A DNA stretch of 64,000 bases from UBA9655 sp963704475 (GTDB taxonomy: Bacteria > Pseudomonadota > Alphaproteobacteria > UBA9655), in the NCBI GenBank assembly GCA_963704475.1, contig OY969900.1:1178001-1242000 (forward strand). The letters are read 5' to 3'. This document shows positions 1-7,184 of this stretch, in pieces (positions within the stretch are counted from its first letter, which is position 1; each line of letters starts with the position of its first letter). The notes beneath the pieces were generated by a model. The model searched no databases. It was not told the origin of the DNA and worked only from the letters and a program-made list of their open reading frames with translations. A program made the position numbers and the translations under genes.

Positions 1-1
1 A

Positions 2-535
2 ACAAGTGGCATTCTCGTTGCCGCTAAAAATGATAAGGCGCATCATGGTCTAGCTCACCAGCTTGCGGCTCACACCATGCATCGCGTATATCACGCTCTT
101 GTTTGGGGAAAATTTATTCTCCCCATAGGAAGTATTGAAGGAGCAATTGGGCGGGACTTACGAAATCGTCAACGGATGACAATCAGGATGGGAGGGAAAT
201 TTGCCCGCACCCACTATAAAGTTTTAAAAGTCTTTGGAACCTTCGCAAGCCTTGTGGAATGTCGCTTAGAGACCGGGCGCACCCATCAAATTCGGGTTCA
301 TCTAACCTCTAAAGGCCATCCTCTTATAGGAGATGTCCTTTATGGGCGTCCTCCACGAGCAATACCTTCAGACCTTAAAACTTACCTGGCTCACACATGG
401 CCAAAAGGACGGCACGCTCTCCACGCAAGTGAACTCTCATTTTCTCACCCCATAACTCATGAAAAGCTTCATTTTTCAACTGATTTACCTCAAGATATGA
501 AAGATCTGATCGAGCACTGCAATAATATGCTATAG
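2..535 (+). CDS. RluC/RluD-family 23S rRNA pseudouridine synthase, 3' part only
   Basis: This gene enters from outside the window. The frame is open from base 2 and begins with TSGILVAAKND, which in the family directly follows the catalytic HRLDKxTSG motif, so the catalytic Asp lies upstream of the window. Further on are the QL..HTMHRVYHALVWG strand and the ETGRTHQIRVHL segment typical of RluA/C/D enzymes, then GHPLIGDVLYG and HALHASELSFSHP. The family isomerises specific uridines in 23S rRNA in the cytoplasm. The visible part is about 177 residues. RluC and RluD cannot be separated without the N-terminal S4 domain. An ATG at 77 is internal and should not be taken as the start. Confidence 0.9.
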   Translation, partial: TSGILVAAKNDKAHHGLAHQLAAHTMHRVYHALVWGKFILPIGSIEGAIGRDLRNRQRMTIRMGGKFARTHYKVLKVFGTFASLVECRLETGRTHQIRVHLTSKGHPLIGDVLYGRPPRAIPSDLKTYLAHTWPKGRHALHASELSFSHPITHEKLHFSTDLPQDMKDLIEHCNNML

Positions 536-678
536 GTATTAATATCTAAAAGAGGCTGTCTGAGGCTCATATGCATTGAACTCGCACAATTTTAAAATGA
601 CCCTTGCAAAAAATATTTTTTTCTTTCATAGTCCTTTTTGTCCCGCTGTGGGATATTAATTTTATGGAGAAAACTAAA

Positions 679-858
679 ATGAAATCAATCGCTCTTACAC
701 TCGCTGTTCTTTTGAGCACAGCCGTTTGCGCTCAAGCTGCTGAACCTGCAGCAGAAACTAAAAAAACTGTTCTTGAGACTCCTGCTGGCGAAACAGTTCA
801 GGCTGACATTACAGAAACACCAGAAGCAGAAGAAGTTGCGCAAAAAGAAGAAAAATAA
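679..858 (+). CDS. Small secreted or periplasmic acidic protein, paralogue 1
   Basis: The predicted protein has 59 residues. It has a clear signal peptide (MKSIALTLAVLLSTAVCAQA, cleavage after AQA) and a mature part rich in Glu, Ala and Thr. I chose ATG 679 because GGAG at 666-669 lies nine bases upstream; an in-frame ATG at 664 overlaps that ribosome-binding site. The leader and translation-start region closely match those of the gene at 1311, and both genes end in the same terminator stem, so the two are a tandem duplication with diverged mature parts. I recognise no family. Length and composition suggest a small periplasmic or exported protein of unknown role. Confidence 0.6.
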   Translation: MKSIALTLAVLLSTAVCAQAAEPAAETKKTVLETPAGETVQADITETPEAEEVAQKEEK

Positions 859-900
859 GCTTTTTCAAATGCCCGTGAGGGTTTATTGAATTGTTTCAAG

Positions 901-929
901 AAGGGAAATGCCACGCATTTCCCTTTTTT
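901..929 (+). terminator. Rho-independent terminator
   Basis: An 11-bp perfect stem (AAGGGAAATGC paired with GCATTTCCCTT) with a CAC loop is followed by a T run. It closes the small secreted gene ending at 858. Confidence 0.85.
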
Positions 930-983
930 GTTTTGAAAATTTATGAGAAGTAACGCAGTAGGCAAGTTTTTCAGCCCCCCCTT

Positions 984-1130
984 GTCATCCTCGAGCTAGA
1001 AGCCCTTAATTTGCAAAGCAAATTTTAGGACTTCTTCATCGAGGATCTTGTTGATGGAGTCAAGATCCTCGGCTCAAGAAAAGGTAATGTTTTCTTGACG
1101 GAAAAAAACATTTTCTAGCCCGAGGATGAC
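984..1130. repeat. Long palindromic intergenic repeat, type A
   Basis: The arms GTCATCCTCGAGCTAGAA (984-1001) and TTCTAGCCCGAGGATGAC (1113-1130) are inverted copies. A second perfect 10-bp hairpin (GAGGATCTTG with CAAGATCCTC) is nested inside. The same arms recur at 3878-3945 and, decayed, near 25.8-26.0 kb, so this is a dispersed palindromic element. The whole 859-1310 interval holds no gene beyond this element and the terminator. Confidence 0.75.
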
Positions 1131-1310
1131 AAACTGAGGCTAGAGACAACAACACCAGTCAAAATTAAGCGGTCAGTGTTCTAGTGCAACTTTGTCACAG
1201 TATAAAAAAATAACATCATCTCTCATCAAAATCTCTCTTGCCAAGATTTCTTTTTTTTACCATAGTTGCGGGGCCTCATAAGAGGTCTATTATTTATGGA
1301 GAAAACTAAA

Positions 1311-1523
1311 ATGATCAAATCACTTGTTCTTACTCTCGCTGTAGTGGGTTCATTCGCAGGCGCAGCTTATGGCCTAGATAAAACAACAACCGTCTCAACA
1401 GGCACTTTTGATAAAGGAGGAGTAGCTGCTGGTAAAGAAGAAGCTACTGAAATCGACACAAAAGCTAATGATGGATCTGGTGAAACACCTGAAACCTCGG
1501 AAAACATTAACAATAGTAAATAA
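1311..1523 (+). CDS. Small secreted or periplasmic protein, paralogue 2
   Basis: The predicted protein has 70 residues, with signal peptide MIKSLVLTLAVVGSFAGAAYG followed by a Thr/Gly/Glu-rich, probably unstructured mature part ending NINNSK. ATG 1311 is preceded by GGAG at 1298-1301, and the 21 bases around ribosome-binding site and start match those of the gene at 679. The signal peptides align (MKSIALTLAV against MIKSLVLTLAV) but the mature parts do not. The stop is followed by a terminator with the same stem as at 901. No function can be assigned. Confidence 0.6.
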   Translation: MIKSLVLTLAVVGSFAGAAYGLDKTTTVSTGTFDKGGVAAGKEEATEIDTKANDGSGETPETSENINNSK

Positions 1524-1553
1524 CCACTCAACAAGTTTGTTGAAACGTTTGCT

Positions 1554-1586
1554 AAGGGAAATGCTAGAAATGGCATTTCCCTTTTT
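1554..1586 (+). terminator. Rho-independent terminator, same stem as at 901
   Basis: AAGGGAAATGC (1554-1564) pairs with GCATTTCCCTT (1573-1583), with an 8-base loop and a T-rich tail. The stem sequence is identical to that of the terminator at 901-929 although the loop differs. Confidence 0.8.
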
Positions 1587-1622
1587 CTTGACCTACAGAA
1601 AAGGGGAGTGTATTTCTTTTAT

Positions 1623-3818
1623 ATGGCAAAAAATTTACTGTTTTCTTTTATAAAAGGCCGCATTCGTGACCTATTGGGGGTTGGCTTTTTGTTGTTTTCT
1701 GGGGTCCTTGTAACCTCCCTTTTTACCTATGATCGTGGGGATCCCTCTTGGAATCTTGCCACCGATCGGGATGTCCACAATCTTTTAGGAGAAGGGGGCG
1801 CGATCTTGAGCGACCTTTTTCTGCAGCTTTTTGGCCCCTCCAGTTATCTTCTTGCTCTCTTCTTAAGCAGCCTTGGCATTTTTATATTTATGCGCCTGAA
1901 AAAGCGCTTTATTCTTTTGCGGAGTGTTCTTTTTACTAGTGGAATTATCTCGCTTCTCTCGGGCCTTTCGTTCTGGAACCAAGGAGGAGCGTTAGGAACC
2001 CTTCTTTTTCCTTGGGTAAAAAGACTCCCCTTCCCATCCCTCGGAGTGGCTCTTATTTTCTTAAGCGTAAGTTTTCCTCTTTTCTTGTTGAGCGCTGGGG
2101 TTACCTTTTCTCAGTTGAAATGGGTTTGGTCCTTTGTTCACCTAAGACCAAAATTTTTATCAAAACTTAAGCAAGGTCTGCCAATACCTTCGTTCGACCG
2201 AGAGGCAAAGGAAGTTCCTCACAATAAAGCACGCCTTCTTATGGATTATGAAAAACCTCAAAAACAAGCCCCCAAGTCAGTGCCTTCCGCGCCCATATCC
2301 CGTGAGATGGCCCCCCATCTTTTACCACCTTTGGATCTTTTGTTTCTCTCCAAAACGTCTCCTCAAAAGCTCGTCGTGGATGAAGAAATGCTTCAAGAAA
2401 ATGCGACAGCTCTGGAGGCTGTCCTCAATGACTATGGAATTCAAGGAGAGATCGTCAATATTAAACCAGGGCCTGTTGTGACTCTTTATGAACTTGAGCC
2501 GGCTCCTGGCCTAAAATCTTCTCGTGTGATTGCCCTTGCAGATGATATTGCGCGGAGCATGAGCGCCGTTTCAGCCCGTGTAGCTGTTGTCCCTGGGAAA
2601 AACGTGATCGGGATTGAGTTGCCAAATAAAATGAGGGAAATGGTTCATTTGCGGGAGCTTCTTGAAACGGAAGAGTATGAAAAATCAAAGGCCCACCTTA
2701 CCCTTGTCTTGGGGAAAGATATTAGCGGAGCCCCTGTTATCGCAGATTTATCCCGCATGCCCCACTTGCTGGTTGCAGGAACAACGGGATCAGGAAAATC
2801 CGTTGCGGTTAATGCGATGATTCTATCCTTGATTTACCACCTTCCCTCTGAGCGGTGTAAATTTATTATGATCGACCCGAAAATGTTGGAATTTTCCATG
2901 TATGACGGCATTCCTCATCTTTTAGCGCCTGTGGTAACAGATCCTAAAAAAGCGGTCGTAGCGTTGCGATGGGTTGTCCGAGAGATGGAAAGCCGTTATC
3001 AGGCCATGTCCAAGCTTTCTGTTCGAAATATTGAGGGATATAATGAGCGTATTTTACAAGCTAAAACGCGCAAAGAAGTGATTTCGCGCCGTGTCCAAAC
3101 AGGCTTTGATCCTGAAACAGGTTCACCCATTTTCGAAGACCAGCCTCTTGCGATGGAACCTCTTCCCTTCATTGTGGTGGTGGTGGATGAAATGGCAGAC
3201 CTCATGCTCGTTGCAGGAAAGGAAATTGAATCCGCCGTCCAACGACTTGCCCAAATGGCACGGGCTGCAGGAATTCACCTTATTATGGCAACACAGCGCC
3301 CCTCTGTTGATGTGATCACAGGAACGATTAAAGCCAACTTCCCAACTCGCATTAGCTTTCAGGTCACCTCAAAGATCGATAGCCGCACGATCTTGGGCGA
3401 ACAAGGTGCAGAACAGCTTCTTGGTCAAGGGGATATGCTTTATATGGCTTCCGGTGGGCGCATTTCGCGTGTTCATGGCCCCTATGTAGGAGATGGGGAT
3501 GTCGAAAAGGTCGTCCAATTCTTAAAATCACAAAGTGATCCTTCTTATATCGAAGATATCACGATCGATACGTCTTCGTCCGATTCTCCTTTTGAAGAAG
3601 AAGGGGGCGGGAAAGAGGATGCACTGTACCAACAAGCCCTGGCTCTTGTGTACCGAGAACATAAAGCAAGCACAAGTTTCGTCCAACGCCATTTAAAAAT
3701 TGGGTATAACCGTGCTGCAAGCCTGATTGAAAAGATGGAAGAAGAGGGTATCGTCAGTGCACCCAACCACGTTGGAAAACGAGAAGTACTTGTCAGAAGA
3801 AACCAGGAGGTCGCATGA
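1623..3818 (+). CDS. ftsK: DNA translocase FtsK
   Basis: This is a septum-anchored, ATP-driven hexameric DNA pump that clears and aligns the chromosome terminus for XerCD recombination. The N-terminus has about four hydrophobic segments in the first 170 residues, then a short linker, the alpha/beta motor domain, and a C-terminal winged-helix gamma domain. Walker A GTTGSGKS is near residue 386, and FIVVVVDEMADL is Walker B. At about 731 residues it is a short-linker FtsK. ATG 1623 follows AGGGGAG (1602-1608) at a longish spacing; a GTG at 1608 overlaps that site and is less likely. The stop overlaps an ATG (ATGA at 3815), hinting at ancestral coupling to lolA downstream. Confidence 0.95.
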   Translation: MAKNLLFSFIKGRIRDLLGVGFLLFSGVLVTSLFTYDRGDPSWNLATDRDVHNLLGEGGAILSDLFLQLFGPSSYLLALFLSSLGIFIFMRLKKRFILLRSVLFTSGIISLLSGLSFWNQGGALGTLLFPWVKRLPFPSLGVALIFLSVSFPLFLLSAGVTFSQLKWVWSFVHLRPKFLSKLKQGLPIPSFDREAKEVPHNKARLLMDYEKPQKQAPKSVPSAPISREMAPHLLPPLDLLFLSKTSPQKLVVDEEMLQENATALEAVLNDYGIQGEIVNIKPGPVVTLYELEPAPGLKSSRVIALADDIARSMSAVSARVAVVPGKNVIGIELPNKMREMVHLRELLETEEYEKSKAHLTLVLGKDISGAPVIADLSRMPHLLVAGTTGSGKSVAVNAMILSLIYHLPSERCKFIMIDPKMLEFSMYDGIPHLLAPVVTDPKKAVVALRWVVREMESRYQAMSKLSVRNIEGYNERILQAKTRKEVISRRVQTGFDPETGSPIFEDQPLAMEPLPFIVVVVDEMADLMLVAGKEIESAVQRLAQMARAAGIHLIMATQRPSVDVITGTIKANFPTRISFQVTSKIDSRTILGEQGAEQLLGQGDMLYMASGGRISRVHGPYVGDGDVEKVVQFLKSQSDPSYIEDITIDTSSSDSPFEEEGGGKEDALYQQALALVYREHKASTSFVQRHLKIGYNRAASLIEKMEEEGIVSAPNHVGKREVLVRRNQEVA

Positions 3819-3877
3819 GAGAGGGGAAAAAATTTGCTGGTATTTATTTGGGAACATTGCAAAACTTGCCATTTTTT

Positions 3878-3945
3878 GTCATCCCCGAGCTAGAAATGCT
3901 TTGTTTTCGTCAAGAAAACATTAGCGTTTCTAGCTCGGGGATGAC
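3878..3945. repeat. Palindromic repeat type A between ftsK and lolA
   Basis: The left arm GTCATCCCCGAGCTAGAA and the right arm TTCTAGCTCGGGGATGAC are perfect inverted complements; the interior carries TTTTCGTCAAGAAAA. The element is open in the lolA frame and joins the ATG at 3815 to lolA without a stop, like the in-frame palindromic elements known from Rickettsia. Confidence 0.8.
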
Positions 3946-3973
3946 AAACCGGGGGATAAACTGGGGAAGAATT

Positions 3974-4564
3974 TTGCGGGTTGCTCATTTTATAGTTTGT
4001 ATCACACTCTCTCTCACCAACGCCTATGCGCTTCCTGATACCCAAAAATTTGAAACTTACCTCAATAGGCTTAAAACCCTTAAAGGGGAATTTATCCAAA
4101 TTAATAGCAATGGCCAAAAAGAAACAGGCGCCCTCTATATTTCTCGCCCTGGAAAAATGCGCCTTGACTATAATCCTCCCTCTTCTCTTTTGATTGTAGC
4201 CAATGGAAAATGGCTTTTGACCTATGATAAAGAGGCGGATGAGGCAAATTATGTCTCTGTCGAAAACACCCCAGCTACTTTTATCTTACGCCCCCACATC
4301 CGTTTTAGCGGGGATGTGGCCATTACCAGTATTATTCCCAAAGGAGAAGCAACAGAGATTTCCCTTGTTCGAACAGATGAGCCGGATACAGGAACCCTCT
4401 CTCTTGTATTCACAAATGACCCTGTTTCTCTTAAGGAATGGCGCGTTATTGATGGGCAAGGCACCGAAACGCGCGTTGTTCTTTCGAAGATACAATCGAA
4501 TATCCCGCTTCCCGCTGAGCTTTTTATGATGGAAAGCCCCAATTTGATTCAGCAAATTTTTTGA
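3974..4564 (+). CDS. lolA: Outer-membrane lipoprotein carrier protein LolA
   Basis: LolA is the periplasmic chaperone that carries lipoproteins released by LolCDE to LolB or the outer membrane. The mature part starts about LPDTQKFETYLNRLKTLKGEFIQ and continues through GALYISRPGKMRLDY and LLIVANGKWLLTYD, the usual LolA strands. The start is uncertain. TTG 3974 follows GGGGAAG (3963-3969) at good spacing and gives a compact 19-residue signal peptide (RVAHFIVCITLSLTNAYA core). ATG 3941 lies in the end of the palindromic repeat. ATG 3815 overlaps the ftsK stop but would place 40-50 repeat-derived residues before the signal sequence. I favour 3974. Confidence 0.85.
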   Translation: MRVAHFIVCITLSLTNAYALPDTQKFETYLNRLKTLKGEFIQINSNGQKETGALYISRPGKMRLDYNPPSSLLIVANGKWLLTYDKEADEANYVSVENTPATFILRPHIRFSGDVAITSIIPKGEATEISLVRTDEPDTGTLSLVFTNDPVSLKEWRVIDGQGTETRVVLSKIQSNIPLPAELFMMESPNLIQQIF

Positions 4565-4580
4565 GATTGAGTATACACTT

Positions 4581-5567
4581 ATGACAAACAAAGACACCTT
4601 CCCCCGTATTGCTGTTGTTGGGTGTGGACACTGGGGAAAAAATTTAATCAGAAATTTTTACGAGCTCGGTGCTCTTTATGCTGTCTGTGATAAAGATTGT
4701 TCAAGAGCACAAGAGCTCGCCTCCCAGTACGACTGCACTGCTTTGTCAGAAGAAGAGGTTTTAAGAGACCCATCTATCGATGCCCTTGTGATTGCAACAG
4801 GAGCTTACTCCCATGAATACTTCAGTCAAGCTGCCCTTCAGGCAGGAAAGCACATCTACCTTGAGAAACCTATGGCTTTGTCCGTCAGGACAGCCAGTAC
4901 CCTTGTTTCTCTTGCAAACAAATATAACCGCATTCTGATGGTGGGGCATATTCTGAACTACCATCCTGCTTTTGTGGCTTTAAAAGAGCATCTCTCAGAA
5001 CTTGGGCCTTTAAAACATATGTATGCAAATCGATTGGGTCTTGGACGATTTCGAGACCATGAAGGCATTCTGTGGGATTTGAGCTGCCATGATGTGTCGC
5101 TTATTCTCGCCCTTGCTCAAACAATGCCCACCCATATACACGCTGTAGGGCAAGCCTACCTTACGCCTGACAAACCAGCATCCGCCCTTCTTACGCTGTC
5201 ATTTTCCTCTGGATTAACAGCCCATGTACATGCATCTTGGCTGTCTCCGTTTAAAGAACAAAAACTTGTTGTTATCGGAGAACGCGGCATTGCTGTTTTT
5301 GATGACCGCAAGCCTTGGGCTGAAAAACTGCAGATCTCAACACATTGTCTGACCTGGAAAGAGGGACATCCTCACGCAAACAATGCCATTCAAACTCGAA
5401 CCATTCCTCTCCCCGAAAGCGAACCTCTTAAGGCGGAATGTCTACATTTTCTGACCTGCATCAAAACAGGAAAAGACCCTTTAACGTCCGGTCAAGAAGG
5501 CGTGCGCGTAATAGAGGTGCTTGAGAAAGCGGAAAATACGATGCACAATTTCTTCGTTTCTTCTTAA
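4581..5567 (+). CDS. Gfo/Idh/MocA-family NAD(P)-dependent oxidoreductase
   Basis: The 328-residue protein opens with a Rossmann fold (IAVVGCGHWGKNLIRN, GxGxxG type) and has EKPMALS near residue 95, the conserved EKP motif of the family. It continues into the alpha/beta substrate domain. GILWDLSCHDVSLIL matches the D..HD..L region near the active site. Members oxidise or reduce sugars and related polyols in the cytoplasm. The neighbours (lolA upstream, a DsbA-like gene downstream) do not reveal the substrate. Proteins of this length resemble sugar-nucleotide dehydrogenases such as the WlbA type, but that is only a guess. The gene lies 16 bp after lolA and is probably cotranscribed. Confidence 0.85.
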   Translation: MTNKDTFPRIAVVGCGHWGKNLIRNFYELGALYAVCDKDCSRAQELASQYDCTALSEEEVLRDPSIDALVIATGAYSHEYFSQAALQAGKHIYLEKPMALSVRTASTLVSLANKYNRILMVGHILNYHPAFVALKEHLSELGPLKHMYANRLGLGRFRDHEGILWDLSCHDVSLILALAQTMPTHIHAVGQAYLTPDKPASALLTLSFSSGLTAHVHASWLSPFKEQKLVVIGERGIAVFDDRKPWAEKLQISTHCLTWKEGHPHANNAIQTRTIPLPESEPLKAECLHFLTCIKTGKDPLTSGQEGVRVIEVLEKAENTMHNFFVSS

Positions 5568-5610
5568 AAACAGGCTTGTCATCTGCTCAATTTTTTTTTA
5601 TTCTCTTTTC

Positions 5611-6288
5611 ATGTTAAAAAAACACTCCTTTCATCTTTTTGTCCGCCTTATCCTCATCATGATGATGATAGTGACTGGCGTTTGCGCTAAAGAAGAAAAA
5701 GCAAAGAAAAAAGCGACACCCTTGCCAGAAATTAGCTTTGGGGAGTCGAGTGCGCCTGTTTTAATTATTGATTACTCTTCTCTCACTTGTCACCATTGTG
5801 CTGACTTTTATCTCAACGTTTTGCCGAAAATTAAAGAAAAGTATATCGAACCTGGCTATGTGCGGCTTATTTTCCGTGATTTTCCAGGAGATCAGATCAG
5901 CCTTGTAGCGCACCAAGTCGCTTGGTGTAAGGGTGAGATGAAATATTTAGATTTTGTAAAACTTATTTACTCAACCCAAGAGGAATGGCTTTCAGCAAAA
6001 GATCCTATTGCTGCTCTTAAGTCAATCGTTGTAAAGCATGGCATTTCAGCTGAGCAATTTGAAAAAGCCATTAAAAATCAAGACCTTATGGATAAGATTA
6101 TTCAAGCGCGCCTTGAGGGGCAGAAAAAATACAAAATTACAGCAATTCCCACAATCGTTATTAATGCGAGAACGTATCAAAGGGCGTTAACGATGGAAGA
6201 AATTAACGACATCCTTAAACCTCTTCTAAAGCAAGATAAAAAAGAAGAAAAAAAAGCTGTCGTGAGCATTAAAGCGGGCAGGGATTGA
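5611..6288 (+). CDS. Secreted DsbA-family thiol-disulfide oxidoreductase
   Basis: The 225-residue protein has signal peptide MLKKHSFHLFVRLILIMMMIVTGVCA, a Lys-rich spacer and a thioredoxin fold. The redox motif is CHHC within YSSLTCHHCADFY, and the cis-proline loop is ITAIPTIVI. This matches the DsbA / Com1-like branch used for periplasmic disulfide formation in alphaproteobacteria. ATG 5611 is chosen because it gives a clean signal peptide; an earlier in-frame ATG lies inside the preceding gene. The C-terminus is very Lys-rich. The gene follows the oxidoreductase closely. A separate TlpA-like thioredoxin is at 58.4 kb. Confidence 0.85.
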   Translation: MLKKHSFHLFVRLILIMMMIVTGVCAKEEKAKKKATPLPEISFGESSAPVLIIDYSSLTCHHCADFYLNVLPKIKEKYIEPGYVRLIFRDFPGDQISLVAHQVAWCKGEMKYLDFVKLIYSTQEEWLSAKDPIAALKSIVVKHGISAEQFEKAIKNQDLMDKIIQARLEGQKKYKITAIPTIVINARTYQRALTMEEINDILKPLLKQDKKEEKKAVVSIKAGRD

Positions 6289-6337
6289 AGAATTCTGATT
6301 TTTCCTTTTTATAAATGTTGCTAGTGGATTTATAAAA

Positions 6338-6595
6338 ATGGCTATGTCCCAAGATCAATTAGAAGCCTATCTCATAGCAGCCTTTCCTGATGCTATCATC
6401 GATATTAAAGATTTGGCTGGAGATAATGAGCATTTTTCAGCAATCATCGTCTCCTCTGCTTTCGAGGGGAAGACTCGCATTCAACAACATAAGATGGTCT
6501 TTGACGCTTTAGAAGGCCACATGGGAAAAGCGCTTCATGCGCTGGCTCTTAAAACACAAACACCAAAAGAGAGTAAAAATGTCAGAAATTTTTAA
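6338..6595 (+). CDS. BolA-family protein
   Basis: The 85-residue protein shows the BolA fold: LEAYLIAAFPDAIIDIKDLAGDNEHFSAIIVSSAF, then the loop KTRIQQHKMVFDALEGHM, which corresponds to the conserved R..QH..V..AL helix. BolA proteins partner with monothiol CGFS glutaredoxins to bind or pass on [2Fe-2S] clusters in the cytoplasm. Here the glutaredoxin gene follows with a 17-bp overlap, so they form a fused translational pair. ATG 6344 is an equally possible start. Confidence 0.88.
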   Translation: MAMSQDQLEAYLIAAFPDAIIDIKDLAGDNEHFSAIIVSSAFEGKTRIQQHKMVFDALEGHMGKALHALALKTQTPKESKNVRNF

Positions 6596-6914
6596 GCAAA
6601 TAGAACAAGATCTAAAAGATAACGATGTGGTTCTATATATGAAAGGGGATGAAAAATTTCCCATGTGTGGTTTTTCAAGCGCTGTGGTTCAAATCCTCAA
6701 TGCCCTTAAGGTTAATTTTAAAGCGGTTAATGTTATGAAATGTGAAGAACTCCGCGAAAGTATTAAAGCCTTTACCAACTGGCCCACAATCCCTCAGCTT
6801 TACATAAAGGGCGAATTTATTGGAGGATGCGATATTGTACGTGAGATGTATCAAACAGGAGAACTTCAAGCCCTATTGGCAGAAAAAGGGATAAAGGGTT
6901 TCCCAGCTTCTTGA
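6579..6914 (+). CDS. grxD: Monothiol glutaredoxin, Grx4 type (CGFS)
   Basis: The 111-residue protein carries KFPMCGFSSAVVQIL with the CGFS active site and TNWPTIPQLYIKGEFIGGCDI, the TVPQ-like glutathione-binding loop and GG motif of Grx4/GrxD. Such proteins bind a [2Fe-2S] cluster with glutathione and deliver it with BolA. Start ATG 6579 lies inside the end of the bolA-family gene, giving an overlapping operon. No lesion is seen. Confidence 0.92.
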   Translation: MSEIFKQIEQDLKDNDVVLYMKGDEKFPMCGFSSAVVQILNALKVNFKAVNVMKCEELRESIKAFTNWPTIPQLYIKGEFIGGCDIVREMYQTGELQALLAEKGIKGFPAS

Positions 6915-7031
6915 TCTTACCACCAGACATGCTTCTCATCACATCGAAATTTGTTATGTGTTAAGGACAAAACTTCCCCGCGTCGTCTCTTCACACTCCC
7001 TCGAAAGCATGGTAGGGTTAAATAATTGTTT

Positions 7032-7105
7032 TGGGGGATAGTTTAGCGGTAGAACTCCCGGCTCTGGACCGGGCAACTCTGGTTCGAATCCAGGTCCCCC
7101 AGCCA
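7032..7105 (+). tRNA. tRNA-Gln (anticodon CUG)
   Basis: The acceptor arms TGGGGGA (7032-7038) and TCCCCCA (7095-7101) pair, followed by discriminator G and an encoded CCA (7103-7105). The anticodon stem CCCGG/CCGGG encloses loop CTCTGGA, giving anticodon CTG. The T arm has GGTTCGAATCC. The U1-A72 pair is typical of tRNA-Gln. Confidence 0.95.
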
Positions 7106-7184
7106 ACCCTTATCCCAGTGCAGGTCTGATCGCTCAGTCGAAAGATGGACATTACTATTATAAACAATAAAAAAGGCCTATTGA

